DNA of 64,000 nucleotides from Blastomyces gilchristii SLH14081 (lineage: Eukaryota > Ascomycota > Eurotiomycetes > Onygenales > Ajellomycetaceae): contig NW_003101680.1 in the NCBI RefSeq assembly GCF_000003855.2, positions 2,169,095 through 2,233,094 on the forward strand. Reading direction: 5' to 3'. Under the pieces are notes generated by a model that saw only the letters and a program-made list of their open reading frames with translations, searched no databases and was not told the origin of the DNA. The first letter of the stretch is position 1; each line of letters begins with the position of its first letter. A program made the position numbers and the translations under genes. Positions 1 to 11,492 of the stretch are shown piece by piece.

Positions 1-1533
1 ATCGCGTCAGGCCCTGCGTTCGTACCAACCACCCAGCAGCTTGCGGTTGCGGCAACTCTAGTCGTTCATCCCTCCACCACAACTCTCGCAAAGTCGCGGG
101 AAGCTGCGCACGCGTCTACTACTGCTTTGCAACTTTTGCGCCTTACCAATAAGCTAGTGGGACCTTTGGCTGCACAATTCGGGAGTGCATTTGCTTTTAC
201 GCGTTACGCTTCCTCGCGCCATAGGGGGTCGCGTCGCAAAAACGATGGGAGCGAGGGAGCCGGCGCTCCAGGTATGGATTCGTACCCGGGCCTTATTAAC
301 ATGGATATTGCTCGTCGTGGGTCTATCTGGTTTCAATCTGAAGATTTCTGGTCTGCTGTTGGATGGGCCTTTAATTGTGCCGTTCTTTATCCCAAGCGCT
401 GGTCTAGATGGAGGGTCTGGCTGGAGTTTATGTGTGACGTGTTGGAAGACGACTGGGCAGAGAGAGAAAAGTTGATCGATAGCTCGAAAAATGGGGTAGG
501 AGCACTATCTTCTGATGATACTCTCCGCCAGAGCTTAATTTTTAAGTATATCTCGGGTACGTCGGGAGTGTCCAGCCAGCATCGAAGAATCGTTCGAGCT
601 ATTTTCGCGGACGGGAATCAGGCGTCGCTGAACGAATTTAAGATGATATTCCGCAACGAACTAAAGGAACCAGAAAAGGACAAGGATCATCTGAAGCGGC
701 GTGAAGCGGATGTGAACGTTGACGAAGGTATATTTGGGGACTACCTTGCAAGAGACGAAGATGACGTTGACGAAGAAAATGACGCCGTTTACACGGGGGA
801 TACCAGGCCATCGCGTCCGAAACGATCGAGAACTACAGCACCAACTCCATTTTCGAGGTCGGCCGAGAATCTCGATATGCATCCGTCGTACAAGTCATCA
901 AGTAGCACACATTCGGGCCAGGAAACACTGCTGGGTGACGTATCGGCTATTGGTCTTCGGCAGCGCCTTATGCAGATTTTGTCCCGAGTTTCAGATGCTC
1001 TCCCGGAGGATTATATGACAGTCGAAGACTTGTATCAGCTCTTTGGGGAGTTTGTCCGTCCACTGTCCCTCCCCACATTTCAGCTCCTGGTATCATGTCC
1101 GATGTTGTCTAATTTTGCCGATAACGCGCGAACTACTTTGTGCAAGACGATTCTTTCACTTTTACTTCACCAACACCCTAATTCAGAACAGACGTACATC
1201 AACCAATCTACACTAGAGAAATATTACCTGCAATTTGCCGCTAACACGAACGATGCCATTGAAAATGCGAAAGTATCGATACTTCTCGAGACCTTACTAC
1301 TGCTATTAGCCTCTAATGACATGTTACAAGTCCAGCCATCCTTGAGAGCCGCAATCCAAAAGGGAATTATTGCAAGAGCTGATAAAGCGCAGAGTGATGC
1401 CAAAAAGAGCCAAGATAAAAGGAAATTAGACGAAATTGGTTGGGCTTGGCTGATTGAAAGCGGCGAACGAATCACCTACCTGGTGGACAAGTTATTATCG
1501 TCAGAGATGGAAGGGCAGACCGATACTGAATAA
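1..1533 (+). CDS. conserved fungal protein, 5' end outside window (partial)
   Basis: The reading frame is open from the first base of the window to a TAA at 1531-1533, so the true start lies upstream. About 510 residues are visible. I do not recognise the family. The protein begins with an Ala/Thr-rich stretch. It then has a globular-looking segment rich in Trp (FWSAVGWAFNCAVLYPKRW, about residues 115-135) and an acidic, basic and Ser-rich middle (about 215-300). The C-terminal 200 residues look helical and Leu-rich (DLYQLFGEFVRPLSLPTFQL onward). I see no signal peptide or membrane segment in the visible part. The long open frame, the good codon mixture and the absence of stops over 1.5 kb make coding near certain. 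The function is not assigned. It converges on the F-box-like gene that ends at 1714. Confidence 0.85.
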   Translation: MASGPAFVPTTQQLAVAATLVVHPSTTTLAKSREAAHASTTALQLLRLTNKLVGPLAAQFGSAFAFTRYASSRHRGSRRKNDGSEGAGAPGMDSYPGLINMDIARRGSIWFQSEDFWSAVGWAFNCAVLYPKRWSRWRVWLEFMCDVLEDDWAEREKLIDSSKNGVGALSSDDTLRQSLIFKYISGTSGVSSQHRRIVRAIFADGNQASLNEFKMIFRNELKEPEKDKDHLKRREADVNVDEGIFGDYLARDEDDVDEENDAVYTGDTRPSRPKRSRTTAPTPFSRSAENLDMHPSYKSSSSTHSGQETLLGDVSAIGLRQRLMQILSRVSDALPEDYMTVEDLYQLFGEFVRPLSLPTFQLLVSCPMLSNFADNARTTLCKTILSLLLHQHPNSEQTYINQSTLEKYYLQFAANTNDAIENAKVSILLETLLLLLASNDMLQVQPSLRAAIQKGIIARADKAQSDAKKSQDKRKLDEIGWAWLIESGERITYLVDKLLSSEMEGQTDTE

Positions 1534-1713
1534 ACTGCGTCATTTTCAATTCTATCTATGGCCATAACCTTCAGGCTTGGGTCAAATATTTAAACTACAT
1601 ATCTTAAGTAGGCAAACTATACCTCCGCCTCCTAACTCCATGAACAAAGGTACATTTTTCTCCTGGGTCGTTCATCGCGGCGATGGAAACTTTTTATCCA
1701 AATATATGCGTTC

Positions 1714-2766
1714 CTAGGGTGAGATATCCAGAAAGCAAGGAAGAGCTGATATCCCTTTTTCCAAACTAGAAATAAGATTCGATTGAGCTTCTTCCAACTG
1801 AGCAAGGAAAATTCCCCACATTTCTTCCCTCGGCGCCGATGGCTTCTCAGGCTTGACAGTTTCTATTTTCCGGCTGCGATGCGAGGCTCTGGCTTCCATG
1901 AGATCCACCAGAGTCGTCCATTCCTCGTATGTCAATCGGGAACGTACTGCTTGGCTCGCCGGACTATTTAGTTTAATTCCGCGAGTGTCTGGAGCATGCG
2001 TAACATCAGCCGGCTTTGAGATGTCGGGGAGTTGCAGCTTCCACTCGATGAGTAAGGCCCTATACAGGTTGTTCCTACCCCAAGAAACAATCCAACTTTC
2101 TCGTCGTTGATCTCCGGAGGTTTTCTTCCAGTGCTCCAGGGTGACCTTCTCTCTGGCCTTCATCTCTTTCTGTACCTCCTCAAGCAATTCAAGCAGGTCG
2201 AATGCGTTACGTGTGGCGTTTTTATATATCTTCATCCGCAGATCTTGCAGGGTATTAGGGAAATCTTGTCCAGTCGGAAGCCATCTAAAGCCGGTTCCTG
2301 GCTTCATTTCTCCGAACCTGGTGTGGTCGAAATGCGCGCAGACCACCAGTGCGATTTGGTTGAAGTATCTAGGTTTAAGCGATGCTAATGGGACATACGG
2401 GTCGCTACCAGCTATGATGCTCCATTCCCACGACAGTTTCTCCTGAACTATGGCTGCTAGAATTGCTCGTTTGCGCTCATCGAACAATCGTTGGAAGCTT
2501 GTTGCGGAGAGAGGGAGGTATCGCAGCAAAGTCCTAATGCCTGAAATGTCCGCGAATGCGAGGATATGGATTTTTATGTCGGCTGGCAGCCTGCTGAGGC
2601 GACAATTAGCTGCCACCTCATCTTGGAGCTCCCTATTCGTCAGCTGTGCTTCGCGCCTCCGAGACGCTCTTAGTTGTTCGATATTGCCAAACATTGGCAT
2701 TTTTACGCGACTTTCGACAATGACAATACTTTCCCTTAGAGATGAGCAAGCAGCAAACGGTTTCAA
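1714..2766 (-). CDS. F-box-like fungal protein
   Basis: Single-exon frame of 350 residues. Around residues 58-100 the sequence RLPADIKIHILAFADI, followed by a Leu-rich stretch, resembles the F-box (L-P-x-D-I/L-x-x-x-I pattern). F-box proteins are substrate receptors of SCF ubiquitin ligases that bind Skp1. The rest is charged and helical with no repeat that I recognise, so a substrate cannot be named. The first ATG in frame is used. An alternative start at residue 23 (MPMFGNIEQ) lies closer to the F-box-like segment and is plausible, which would shorten the 5' end by 66 bases. The gene is convergent with the upstream conserved gene, and only about 180 bp separate the two stop codons. The F-box call is a motif resemblance only; the gene itself is well supported by length. 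Confidence 0.7.
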   Translation of the reverse strand: MKPFAACSSLRESIVIVESRVKMPMFGNIEQLRASRRREAQLTNRELQDEVAANCRLSRLPADIKIHILAFADISGIRTLLRYLPLSATSFQRLFDERKRAILAAIVQEKLSWEWSIIAGSDPYVPLASLKPRYFNQIALVVCAHFDHTRFGEMKPGTGFRWLPTGQDFPNTLQDLRMKIYKNATRNAFDLLELLEEVQKEMKAREKVTLEHWKKTSGDQRRESWIVSWGRNNLYRALLIEWKLQLPDISKPADVTHAPDTRGIKLNSPASQAVRSRLTYEEWTTLVDLMEARASHRSRKIETVKPEKPSAPREEMWGIFLAQLEEAQSNLISSLEKGISALPCFLDISP

Positions 2767-5700
2767 CTGCGGGCGCCAGTCGGAGACCTTGTCGGTAATT
2801 AAATTTGTGCCTTAATAACCGAATATAATGTCAGGGATCGCGGAGAGATCTTGTGTTGTTACCACTGAGATCGTTAGTTGCTGGACGGAAAAATCCTGAG
2901 AAACAATCCCTTCTGGAATGCAGGAAGAACATACCAGGTATACGGTGGAAAGTAAAGGATATTGCAAGTCTTAATATACGTTGATATAAAAGTACCTGGC
3001 GATGTATTTCAAATTGAGGACTTCCACTCGCATATAAATAATACTCGCATATACATAGTACATTATTCAAAGGGAGACTACAGTGCTTATCGATGTATTT
3101 GAGCCGTCCTACTTGTTTCTCTTCTTCCCAGCCAGGACAGTACAATGCCAGGCCCCATTGGTTAAAACAAAGAAAAAGTCCCCGGTGCGAATGTTCTTTA
3201 CTTACCTTCCAACGCCTAGTTGGTTGAAGCAAGAATGAGTTGGCCAACATAACAAGCACTCTCTTATACAAGAGGACCCGTCAGTTCGACAAAGGGACCT
3301 GTCTTTTACTCCAATTGGTGTGAACTGCGATCAAGCTTGGGGGCCGGGATACGGTCAATGAAGCATCTACTTCATATTTCGCGAAGAAAGAGTTTTTAAA
3401 GCTGGGAGTTCCCTCCAAGAACACCTTGGATAACTGATAGGAACGTCAAAAAGCCGAACATCCTTGTTGATTAACATGAAGAGCTGACCAGGTCCCACTA
3501 ACTGAACTATTCTTTCTGTTAAGATCTGGTCTGGAATAGATAACTAACCAATTTCCGAAGATTACTCCTCCGCTCTTCAGTTGAGTTTCATGCTTGGCTA
3601 GCAAGGTTCAGGTTAAAGAAACCATGCAGCCTTCATAAATCTGTCAACAAGAAAAACGGTAGTTATCGAAGCGATCCTTTTTGTTTACAAAGAAAGGTCA
3701 TGAATAAATTGATGAACTCGAAAGAATTTTCCTTGTCTGAATTTTCTTGAAATCCTTAACCAGTAAGCATTTCAGCAGCGACAGCTCATCATATTCCGCA
3801 ACTAGAAAGTTATCCGCATGTTACTGACTCGTTGGTTTAAGAAAGCTGCTCCCGGATGACTTGGCCATCCTTTTGCGACCATGCGGATCAGGTCCATTGA
3901 CCGAATTCACGAAATATACGGCAAGGGGCTTTTTTCCCCCGCCGCCTCTTCGTCTACAACTTGAGAAAACAGTTTGACTGTTCATCCGAAAGTCGTCTTT
4001 GAAACATCGATTCATTCAATATGCGATGACTCCGGCATGATGCTGATAGAACACCCATCGCATCGAATATGTAGTAACGATTTGAAGGAAACGAGGTCAA
4101 GAGACATTCCCACTGGATCCGCGAATGAAAGTACGCGGACAGAAAGAAAACGTGCTAGTCACAAGACAAGAGGACGAGCAATACAGATAAGAGCAGCTTC
4201 TTCTATGTCTACAAGTGCAGCAATGAAGGCAACGATAGATTTTGCGCATGCTCCATGAGCCCGGTGAAATCCGGTAACTAACTATTCTAGCCACAAGCTC
4301 AGCGCTCAGCCTTAGCGACGGGACAACGACCTTCAAAGCTTAGAGGATGAGCTAGAGATCGCTTTTGATGCAATTTAGCCGCTTGAATCAAATCGGAGAC
4401 CGCTATTACCCATCGAGATGTTGCGCCTGGGCATAGTAAATACATTTTTTCCGGAACAATTTACCATGTCCTGAGGCAAACTCTGGCCAAAATCTTAAAT
4501 CAGGTATCGACATAGACGTTCGAACTGCCGGACTGCATCCAGAGAGAATCCATCTAGAAAACCCCGAGGCAACAGCCAAGGGAATCATCATTCGAGCCCC
4601 TCACCCAGCGATCGGCGGCTTTGCGATTTTGATAAGGAATCTCAATACGATATCAACACGGGATCTCCGCAGATCCTGCAACTGACAGGTCAAGATCTGC
4701 ATCTGATGCCACCATTACCGTGCACTTACCCTCCTGCGACCAAGGCCGGGCCATATGAACGGCGGCTAACGCATGCTACTTAGCCTTATTCCAGCTAGTG
4801 CAGGTCCAGAGGATAATCGAAAGATGGGGTTGGTAAGATAGATCTATTGATAAATCCAATACTCCGTACGATACATACCCAACATGCAGTCTGGTTTGCT
4901 CCTAGCCCATCAAACGTCACTTCCCAGCGCATGTCATTCGCATTCGAATCCCATAAAGCGATTAACTACTCTCCCTACAGGCGAAAATTAACCCTTCGAA
5001 AAACCACGGTGCAAAAGGTATTGCTTTCGGGCCCCAAGGGCACATACACGAACAGAATTCCCAATTCTGGAGCCAACTCGAGCGCGTGCCATCAGTGGCG
5101 CGTTCTGTTGGTAATCGTAAATGCGACGTTACCGGCAACATGACTTCCATAGGCTTTATAATGTTCATTCTTCATTCGGATCTAACGGATCTATGGCAGC
5201 CATTGCAAAGCGGAGAATCATCACATACGAGGCTATCTCGAGTTCTTACCGCCATGGGGACAGGGATTTATTTATACTCCTTCACGCCACCACAACCGAT
5301 CACGTCCCGATTTTCACTGCCCGCTTGCAAGGCTTCTTATTAGTATTCGTCAGCATTGGCTTGAACCCCGCCGCAGCGTTATCTAATCCGATGTAACAGC
5401 GGATTGGCCGTTGGCGTTGGGTGGGGTGTGGACAAAGTCTCCGATGTGACTGTGACTTATGCATTTAATATTGCCCAATACAGAGTATGTATGTATGGCG
5501 TCGATCCAGTTGAGGAATTTGGTTATTTCTCGTCAGGAATACTCCGTAGTGCTTGGATGTTTTACTCTGTAATAAAATTGGGACTTCTGCCTGAGCAATT
5601 AATAATGGTTGGGTACTCTGCATGGAACGGAAGGTTCAACATCGCATATATACGAGCTTCTATCGATCTATGTATGTACATACATGTACTAGTAATTGCA

Positions 5701-5805
5701 AGAAGTTGATCATAACGGATACAATATGATGCGCGACACGACAGGCAATGCGATCAATGGCAAAGATTACCAATCCTCAGAATAATCCTAACGACTGGCT
5801 ACTCG
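2767..5805. other. 3.0 kb intergenic segment, no intact gene
   Basis: No frame here has a convincing start, length and composition. The longest open frame (2831-3271, minus, 146 codons) has no recognisable motif and biased composition. A short two-frame stretch at about 4390-4683 on the plus strand reads like protein and may be a gene relic (see findings). TACTCCGTA-type motifs occur near 4860 and 5540. Confidence 0.6.
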
Positions 5806-6933
5806 CTAGTTTAGCGTCGGCGACGCCTCTGATTTTGTGCTAGCCCAAGCTTCATACTGTGAGCTGTTAAGGAAGTCGATATATCCAACTGGGGATTTTG
5901 GCGTATAAAGCGTTCTTCGGTTGTACGGCGTGAAAGGTATGTGATTGAAAGCACGGAAGGGCAGGTCTGGGTTCGATGTATAAAATCGGCCGAATGCGAT
6001 GGCGATGCGTTGACCCTTGAGATTTTCAATTCTTCGATTAGCAGTCTCGGGGCGGAACCCTCCAGCGAGGATTACTGGCCCGGAATTCGCGTATGCGTCG
6101 ACGACAAAATCCGTGCTCTGATAAGCTCCTTCACACGATTCCGGACCGCTGACCCGGCTCTCCACCACGTGCAAATACGCCAATTTGATCTTTGCTAGGT
6201 TTTGAACAAGGTGGGTAAACTGTGGCTTCGGATCTGCCATTCCCATGGCCTGGAACGGGCTCCATGGACTGATTCGATATGCAGTTTTCTCACATCCAAT
6301 GGCTTCTGAAACTGCCTTAGCCACTTCGATGCCGAATCTTGATCGATTCTCGATGCTTCCACCCCAACGGTCATTGCGGTTGTTACATGTATCCTGCAAG
6401 AACTGATCGCAAAGGTATCCATTGGCTCCGTGAATCTCCACTCCGTCAAAGCCAGCTTCCATGGCATTCTTTGCCGCTTGAACATAGTCTCCGATGAACT
6501 CTTGGATTCCGTTTTCATCTAGTGGCGTAGGAACAGCGCTTTCCTTAGAAATGGGGATGTCACTGCTAGAGACCACTGGATGGCCATCTGCAGTCAAGAC
6601 TCGCGAGTCTGCCGCCCTTCCCAAAGCCCACAATTGACAGAAGATAAAACTGCTTTTGGCATGGACTGCATCGGTGATCTCTTTCCATGCTCTGATTTGC
6701 TCATCGTTATATATCCCAGGTACATTGTCGAAACCTCCCGCGCGGGGCGAAATAAAAGTGCCTTCCGTGATTAGCAACGTTCCTGGAACCGAAGCGCGGT
6801 CTGCGTAATACTCCTTAACGAATGAAAGAGGGACATGATTGTCATCCGCGCGAAATCTAGTTAATGGCGCCAGAACGATACGATGTTGCAAAGTAATATT
6901 GCCGATCTGGAGTGGACTTTGTATATTCTCCAT
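5806..6933 (-). CDS. Old Yellow Enzyme family NADH:flavin oxidoreductase
   Basis: Intronless gene of 375 residues, the normal length for this family. OYE proteins are FMN-containing TIM barrels that reduce activated C=C bonds with NAD(P)H; in fungi they serve detoxification and secondary metabolism. Visible family features are LAPLTRFRAD with the flavin-contact Thr25, QLWALGR (Gln100), the active-site HGANGYL with His168, Asn171 and proton donor Tyr173, the RWGGSIENRSRF segment (about 189-200), and FMN-phosphate contacts near GGFRPE and FGRFYTSNPDLP. The Tyr is present, so it should be a genuine reductase rather than the Phe variant known from some ergot-alkaloid isomerases. Physiological substrate unknown. 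It is divergent from the short-chain dehydrogenase 2.4 kb away. No targeting signal is evident, so it is probably cytosolic. Confidence 0.93.
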   Translation of the reverse strand: MENIQSPLQIGNITLQHRIVLAPLTRFRADDNHVPLSFVKEYYADRASVPGTLLITEGTFISPRAGGFDNVPGIYNDEQIRAWKEITDAVHAKSSFIFCQLWALGRAADSRVLTADGHPVVSSSDIPISKESAVPTPLDENGIQEFIGDYVQAAKNAMEAGFDGVEIHGANGYLCDQFLQDTCNNRNDRWGGSIENRSRFGIEVAKAVSEAIGCEKTAYRISPWSPFQAMGMADPKPQFTHLVQNLAKIKLAYLHVVESRVSGPESCEGAYQSTDFVVDAYANSGPVILAGGFRPETANRRIENLKGQRIAIAFGRFYTSNPDLPFRAFNHIPFTPYNRRTLYTPKSPVGYIDFLNSSQYEAWASTKSEASPTLN

Positions 6934-9345
6934 ATTTTGGATTGACCGAGAGCGAAAGAATGTCAGGAGCCTGTTTCGCCGATTTTACCGCTGATGCATA
7001 TATGTTCTGCGTAGAAGAGTAGAGAAGTGGTTCAGATTTCACCCACCAGAGTAGAGTAATGATCAACGTCGAAACTTTGAACAACGTTACGTGAAATCTG
7101 GCACTCGTGGCAAACAAATAGAGCATGGGGTGCGCTTTCACCGCTTGCACCGGAAGGATTAATCCTTGGGGTGGGGCCACCCATCTTGATTTCAAAGCAG
7201 ATTTATCCTCTAACAAATAAGCTGCCGTCCTCTTCAATTTTCCAATGCTGAGCAGCAGGCATATAATCCTTTTTGCGGATGTGAAGGGGAAGGGAGCTTT
7301 AAATAGGAATCCATAGGGCTTTCAAGGGTAGTTAAGAGTATATAACCACGTGGAATTTACTCTAGAAAAATCGTGGCCCCTTCTTGCTAGAAGAAACGAG
7401 CCAAACCCACTAATGGAGCTCCCGGATGCAGTGTTGCAGGATTGGATCTCTTGAATAATAGATAAATCAAGCTGCTCCTTGAGTAGTGGTTGACATCCGC
7501 CCGCCTAAGAAGAGCCACCAGGTCGCTCGCTGCTGGTGCATACACACGTCTGCTGTCGTTGGAATTGGGGTCAGCAACTCCTTGAGGGTTCTCGCGCCAC
7601 GTGGTTCATATCTGTCGCAGCACTCACTGTCATTCCCGGCTGGTTAAGAAGTTACGTCGAGTATTAGTGATTGTATAGTAGAGATATGGAGAAATCAATA
7701 TAGTTGTAGGAGGTTATATGTTGGTAGTAAGGGAGCGTATACTCTAGAAACGAAAAAAAAGGCGACAGAAGGAAATAGAGAAGAAGTATTACTGTAAGTT
7801 CATGTTATGTGCATCTCTTTCGACCTATTTTAAAGCACCCTCCTTTTCCTCCTCCAAAGAGCGACAGCCGCTAGGTAGGGCTAGGCGTTGCCGCTAACTT
7901 ATACAAGGAGCGTTTTCAGCAACAGGATCATGAACCCATCATGGTAGGGTAGGGTAGGATGAAAGAAACCGGAGGCGGGATATTGTGAACATGACAATTT
8001 TCACACTAACGTGGACAGCATGGAAATGAGTACCCCGTACATTGTAAGGTGTATCTCATGAGACGCGCAATGTATGCTCATGATGTAACTAGCGGAGAGA
8101 GACCTTCTTCCCCTGGTCATCTGACTTGGATCAAGAGTCTTGTTGAAACATATCTCCAACCCACCTTATACTCTGTAGTTACTTACCCTTACGCTGGTTG
8201 GTAGTTATATTGAGAATCTGCCGGTCCGGAGATTTTCCACAAGCTAACTATCCCACCCCACCACCACCATTCGGGCACTTACGCAGCGCAGCTTTTAGTC
8301 TCCTCAAGTTCTCGATTTTAGCGCCTGAACGTGGTTTAGTTGATCTTCGACTTTGGGAGGAATGCCAATTTTGTATTTTGTGCGGAAAAGGCGCTCCCTC
8401 CGTTTTTGTAAATTGTAATATCAGTTTCCTAGATCATAATATGTGTCACAACCAACCTTCATCTGGCAGAGCAATGGAATATGTATGGAATCCACCCTGT
8501 AGCGTTTTGCGGGAATCCAAATATTCAAATGCCAAAAGAAGCAACATCTTATCCCGGAATGGACGGCAAGTAGCCAGACCACATGTAACACGCCAACTCA
8601 GATCAAGCGGGTATGACATTTCTACCTGTCCATACAGTAGGTACCACTTTCTTTGAAGAGATATCCAGAACCAATCGAAGAAGCTCTGTGACATCTCTGG
8701 ATCTTGGGGGTGCATGATGCCAATTAGGTATCTCGTTTATCATCTACGAATCACAAACCCGCTTATCGATGCCTTCTGTTGACGGCTGTTAGCAACTAGC
8801 CCATCTATGAATAGTCCCTATTGCAGGCAGCGAAGCACAGTATTTCTTTCGATTGAGTTCCTGCAAGAGCCACGTACTTGCCCGTATAACTGTTAGAGAA
8901 ACCCCCAAAATGAGAAAAATGGTGACCATCTTCTGTTGCATCCAGCAATGGGAAAGTGCCCCGTATTTATAAATCCCTTGCTGCAAAACTATACTGCATA
9001 ACACAGACAAACATTACAATCGGCGCACCTTGGTCCAATAGCTTTTGGATAAGTGCCTGGGTTGAAATTGAATGCAGGTTCCGGAATATATCTCCTAGTG
9101 GTAGCCCACTTTGGAGCGATTTGGAGATGCCCAGGACGGTTCAATCGGCATACCACTTGCCCCTCAAACCCCTTGTATTTGCGGGGAAGCTCATGGGATC
9201 TATCCCCGCATTTCCTAGCATACGGCGGGCCCTTAAGAAGTCAGTTTCGCATCCATTGTAGTAGAAGAAAACAAACATCGACTCCAGGGCTCAAATAAAC
9301 ATAAAGCAATCAGCGCAACGAACAAAACGAGTTCTCTATTCCGAT
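6934..9345. other. 2.4 kb intergenic segment between divergent oxidoreductase genes
   Basis: Contains the upstream regions of the OYE gene (minus) and the dehydrogenase gene (plus). Open frames at 8198-8656 and 8956-9298 lack motifs or supporting splice structure. I see no RNA gene or repeat. Confidence 0.5.
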
Positions 9346-10569
9346 ATGGCCTCCCTTGCAAAAATGAGATGGGGTACAATCCCGCTCCAGACCACTTATA
9401 GAATGGCACCGCAAAGTGCAGTATCGCGATTTCCAGGATGTCTTGGGAGGTCAACAACGCCATTTGGCGATAAAGGCTTAGGTAGTAAACGGGAGGCTTC
9501 GACATCGACAAAGCAGCCTGTAAACCTCAGTGCATCCATCGCTTCAAAACTGTCCCTTGACGGAAAGGTCACGGTCATCACAGGTAAGCATCAGTGGAGA
9601 CATCCTCATAGAATCCATTCGAAAATCATTAACTTTCTTGTAGGAGGGACCAGGGGAGTTGGGTTGGCGCTTGCTGAAACAACGGCTGGCCTCGGTAGCG
9701 AAGTGGCCCTTCTTGATATTATGGAGCCTCAGGTGGACATAAACAAGCTGCAGAGCCAGTTTGGGACGAGAATAAAATACTTTAAGTCCGTTAGAACCCA
9801 TACTGTTTCATTAGCCTCCGAATAGATACTGACAATTGAGCTTGGGGTAGAGCCGATGTGACGCAAAAGGGAAGTCTAGAAAACGCGTTTTCAGCGGCAG
9901 CGAAAGAATTTGGCCACATCGATAATTGGTAAATATGCCCAGTCGGTCTCGAACCATGTGCATTTGGCTGACTGCTTTGTGATATAGCGTGACCGCTGCG
10001 GGGCTTGCATTGGACAAACCCTTCTTAGAATACGGGTGGGAGGAATCCAGGCGCATTCTTGATATCAATGTGAGTCTCTACATGCTGATATCCCGTTTAT
10101 CTCTTCGATAAACGGCAGCCTGGAAGCAGGGAGCTAACCGCCACAGGTTATTGGTTCCTTCTTTTCTGCTCAACTGGCAGCACGCCAAATGATGCAACAA
10201 GGCACTGGTGGCTCGATCGTAATGATCTCGTCCATGGCAGGCCACTGCGCCATACCGTCGCAGAGGGTTTCCATGTATGGTGCATCGAAAGCAGCAATCA
10301 AGTTGCTAGGAAAGTCCCTAGGGGTAGAAATGGCACCACACAACATCAGGGTCAATACCCTCTCTCCAGGGTACATTGCGACTGAAATGACAGAAGGCCT
10401 CACAGAACTTGAGCAAATTGTCAACCGGATCCCGCCGATGGGACGAATTGGCCAGCGGGACGATCTCACCATGGCAGTCGCATACCTGTTGAGCGAAGGG
10501 GCTTCATACACCACAGGGGCAGACATACCTGTCACCGGAGGATTGCACAACGGTAGAATAGAACTTTGA
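9346..10569 (+). CDS. short-chain dehydrogenase/reductase (SDR), five exons
   Basis: Exons 9346-9583, 9644-9785, 9851-9928, 9988-10069 and 10147-10569. They sum to 963 nt, or 320 residues. Introns of 59-77 bp all obey GT..AG, although the second uses the weak donor GTCCGT. After an unusually long N-terminal extension of about 65 residues (Arg/Ser/Thr-rich, possibly a mitochondrial presequence), the Rossmann fold starts with the cofactor motif TGGTRGVG (about 79-86). The NNAG-equivalent is DNCVTAAG, the catalytic Ser is in ISSMAG (208-209), and YGASK gives Tyr224 and Lys228. RVNTLSPGYIATEM follows the usual PG motif. It is a classical SDR, nearest in feel to fungal sorbose/arabinitol/mannitol dehydrogenase-like members; substrate not assigned. 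The first ATG of the open exon is used. Neighbours are the OYE gene and a hydrolase relic. Confidence 0.88.
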
Positions 10570-11006
10570 TCTCGTGAAGGGAGTAGTACACTTATGGTAA
10601 ACGCTGAACTTTCTTTCTCCTGTTGGCGGCTGAGTGAGGTGTGGATCGATGGCCCATCAAATTGTGCACCGCCTATACCACGTGATTTTGTTTTATGTAA
10701 CCGGAGTACAGTAGTTAGGTAGAATACAATCCAACTCAGCTCTCTTCTCAATCAAATACCCATTCCCTGTACAATTTCATCGAGGACGCCAGCACAGCCT
10801 GTTGGCGACAAGGCGATAGAAACTCCATAATCCATTCTATAATAGCTCAAAGAAATGCAAGTAGGACAGGTCGGGTAGGAAGGCAGTTTGCGAAGGGGTG
10901 TCTTGTCAATACGCCCTCATTCAATTCTCCTTCAATTATCCAAGGCGCTGTATTCCAGAATCCGTGTCAATAAACTTCTATCGTTCTCATCTTCTATCAC
11001 CCTAGC
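10570..11006. other. intergenic segment downstream of the SDR gene
   Basis: About 440 bp between the SDR stop and the hydrolase relic. An open frame on the minus strand crosses this region but is antisense to the SDR last exon and has no motif. Nothing else seen. Confidence 0.4.
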
Positions 11007-11492
11007 TCATAACTCGTCTTCCAAATGGCTACCTGCGCCCACACCGCCAAACCCTAAAACTTCAAACGCCCCTAGATCAGCTCTATAAACCGTCCTCTTC
11101 TTGGGCAACTTCCCGTCGACAAAATCTGACCTTACGGCCTTCGCCGTACAGGTACTAGGATGACGGAAGAATTTATGCCATGTCCACCACGGGTGAGCAG
11201 CATTCGCTGGCAGACTGCGCGGAGCTAAATGGGGTACAGGGGTCATATTTCCCGTTGATAAACAGAATTGGGAAATTTTGTTTTTGGCCTTGAAATGTCC
11301 TGCGTAGCGGTCGGCGGTAGTAATCTTCCATTGTGCGTAAGGCCAGATTCTCCCAATGAAACTGTGAAATTTTGCGTCACGTTCAGGGACAGGAAAGCCG
11401 ACATGTATGAGTTCGACCATGATGGTTAAATCCATGACGATGTCAAGATCGAAGTCCCAACCAACAAGCAACTTCTGTTCAGCTGTATCCAT
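11007..11492 (-). pseudogene. alpha/beta-hydrolase TAP-like C-terminal domain, frameshifted relic
   Basis: One minus frame gives ADRYAGHFKAK, then nonsense, then HPSTCTAKAVRSDFVDGKLP. The missing middle is in the next frame: FPILFINGKYDPCTPFSSAQ, ending shortly after at a stop. Together the pieces match the layout I recall for the C-terminal TAP-like domain of fungal secreted alpha/beta hydrolases (tripeptidyl-aminopeptidase type). In that domain the Asp of the N-G-x-x-D-P motif is part of the catalytic triad. Two frame changes within about 120 bp, plus a stop, make a functional protein unlikely. No nucleophile-elbow domain (G-x-S-x-G) was found in the roughly 600 bp further 5', so the N-terminal part seems lost or beyond recognition. 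Domain assignment is by recall of the family, not a search. Confidence 0.72.

Noticed and set aside
2831..3271. Minus-strand frame of 146 codons upstream of the F-box-like gene
   Set aside because: No motif, Cys/Phe/Tyr-rich random-looking composition, and no splice structure linking it to anything.
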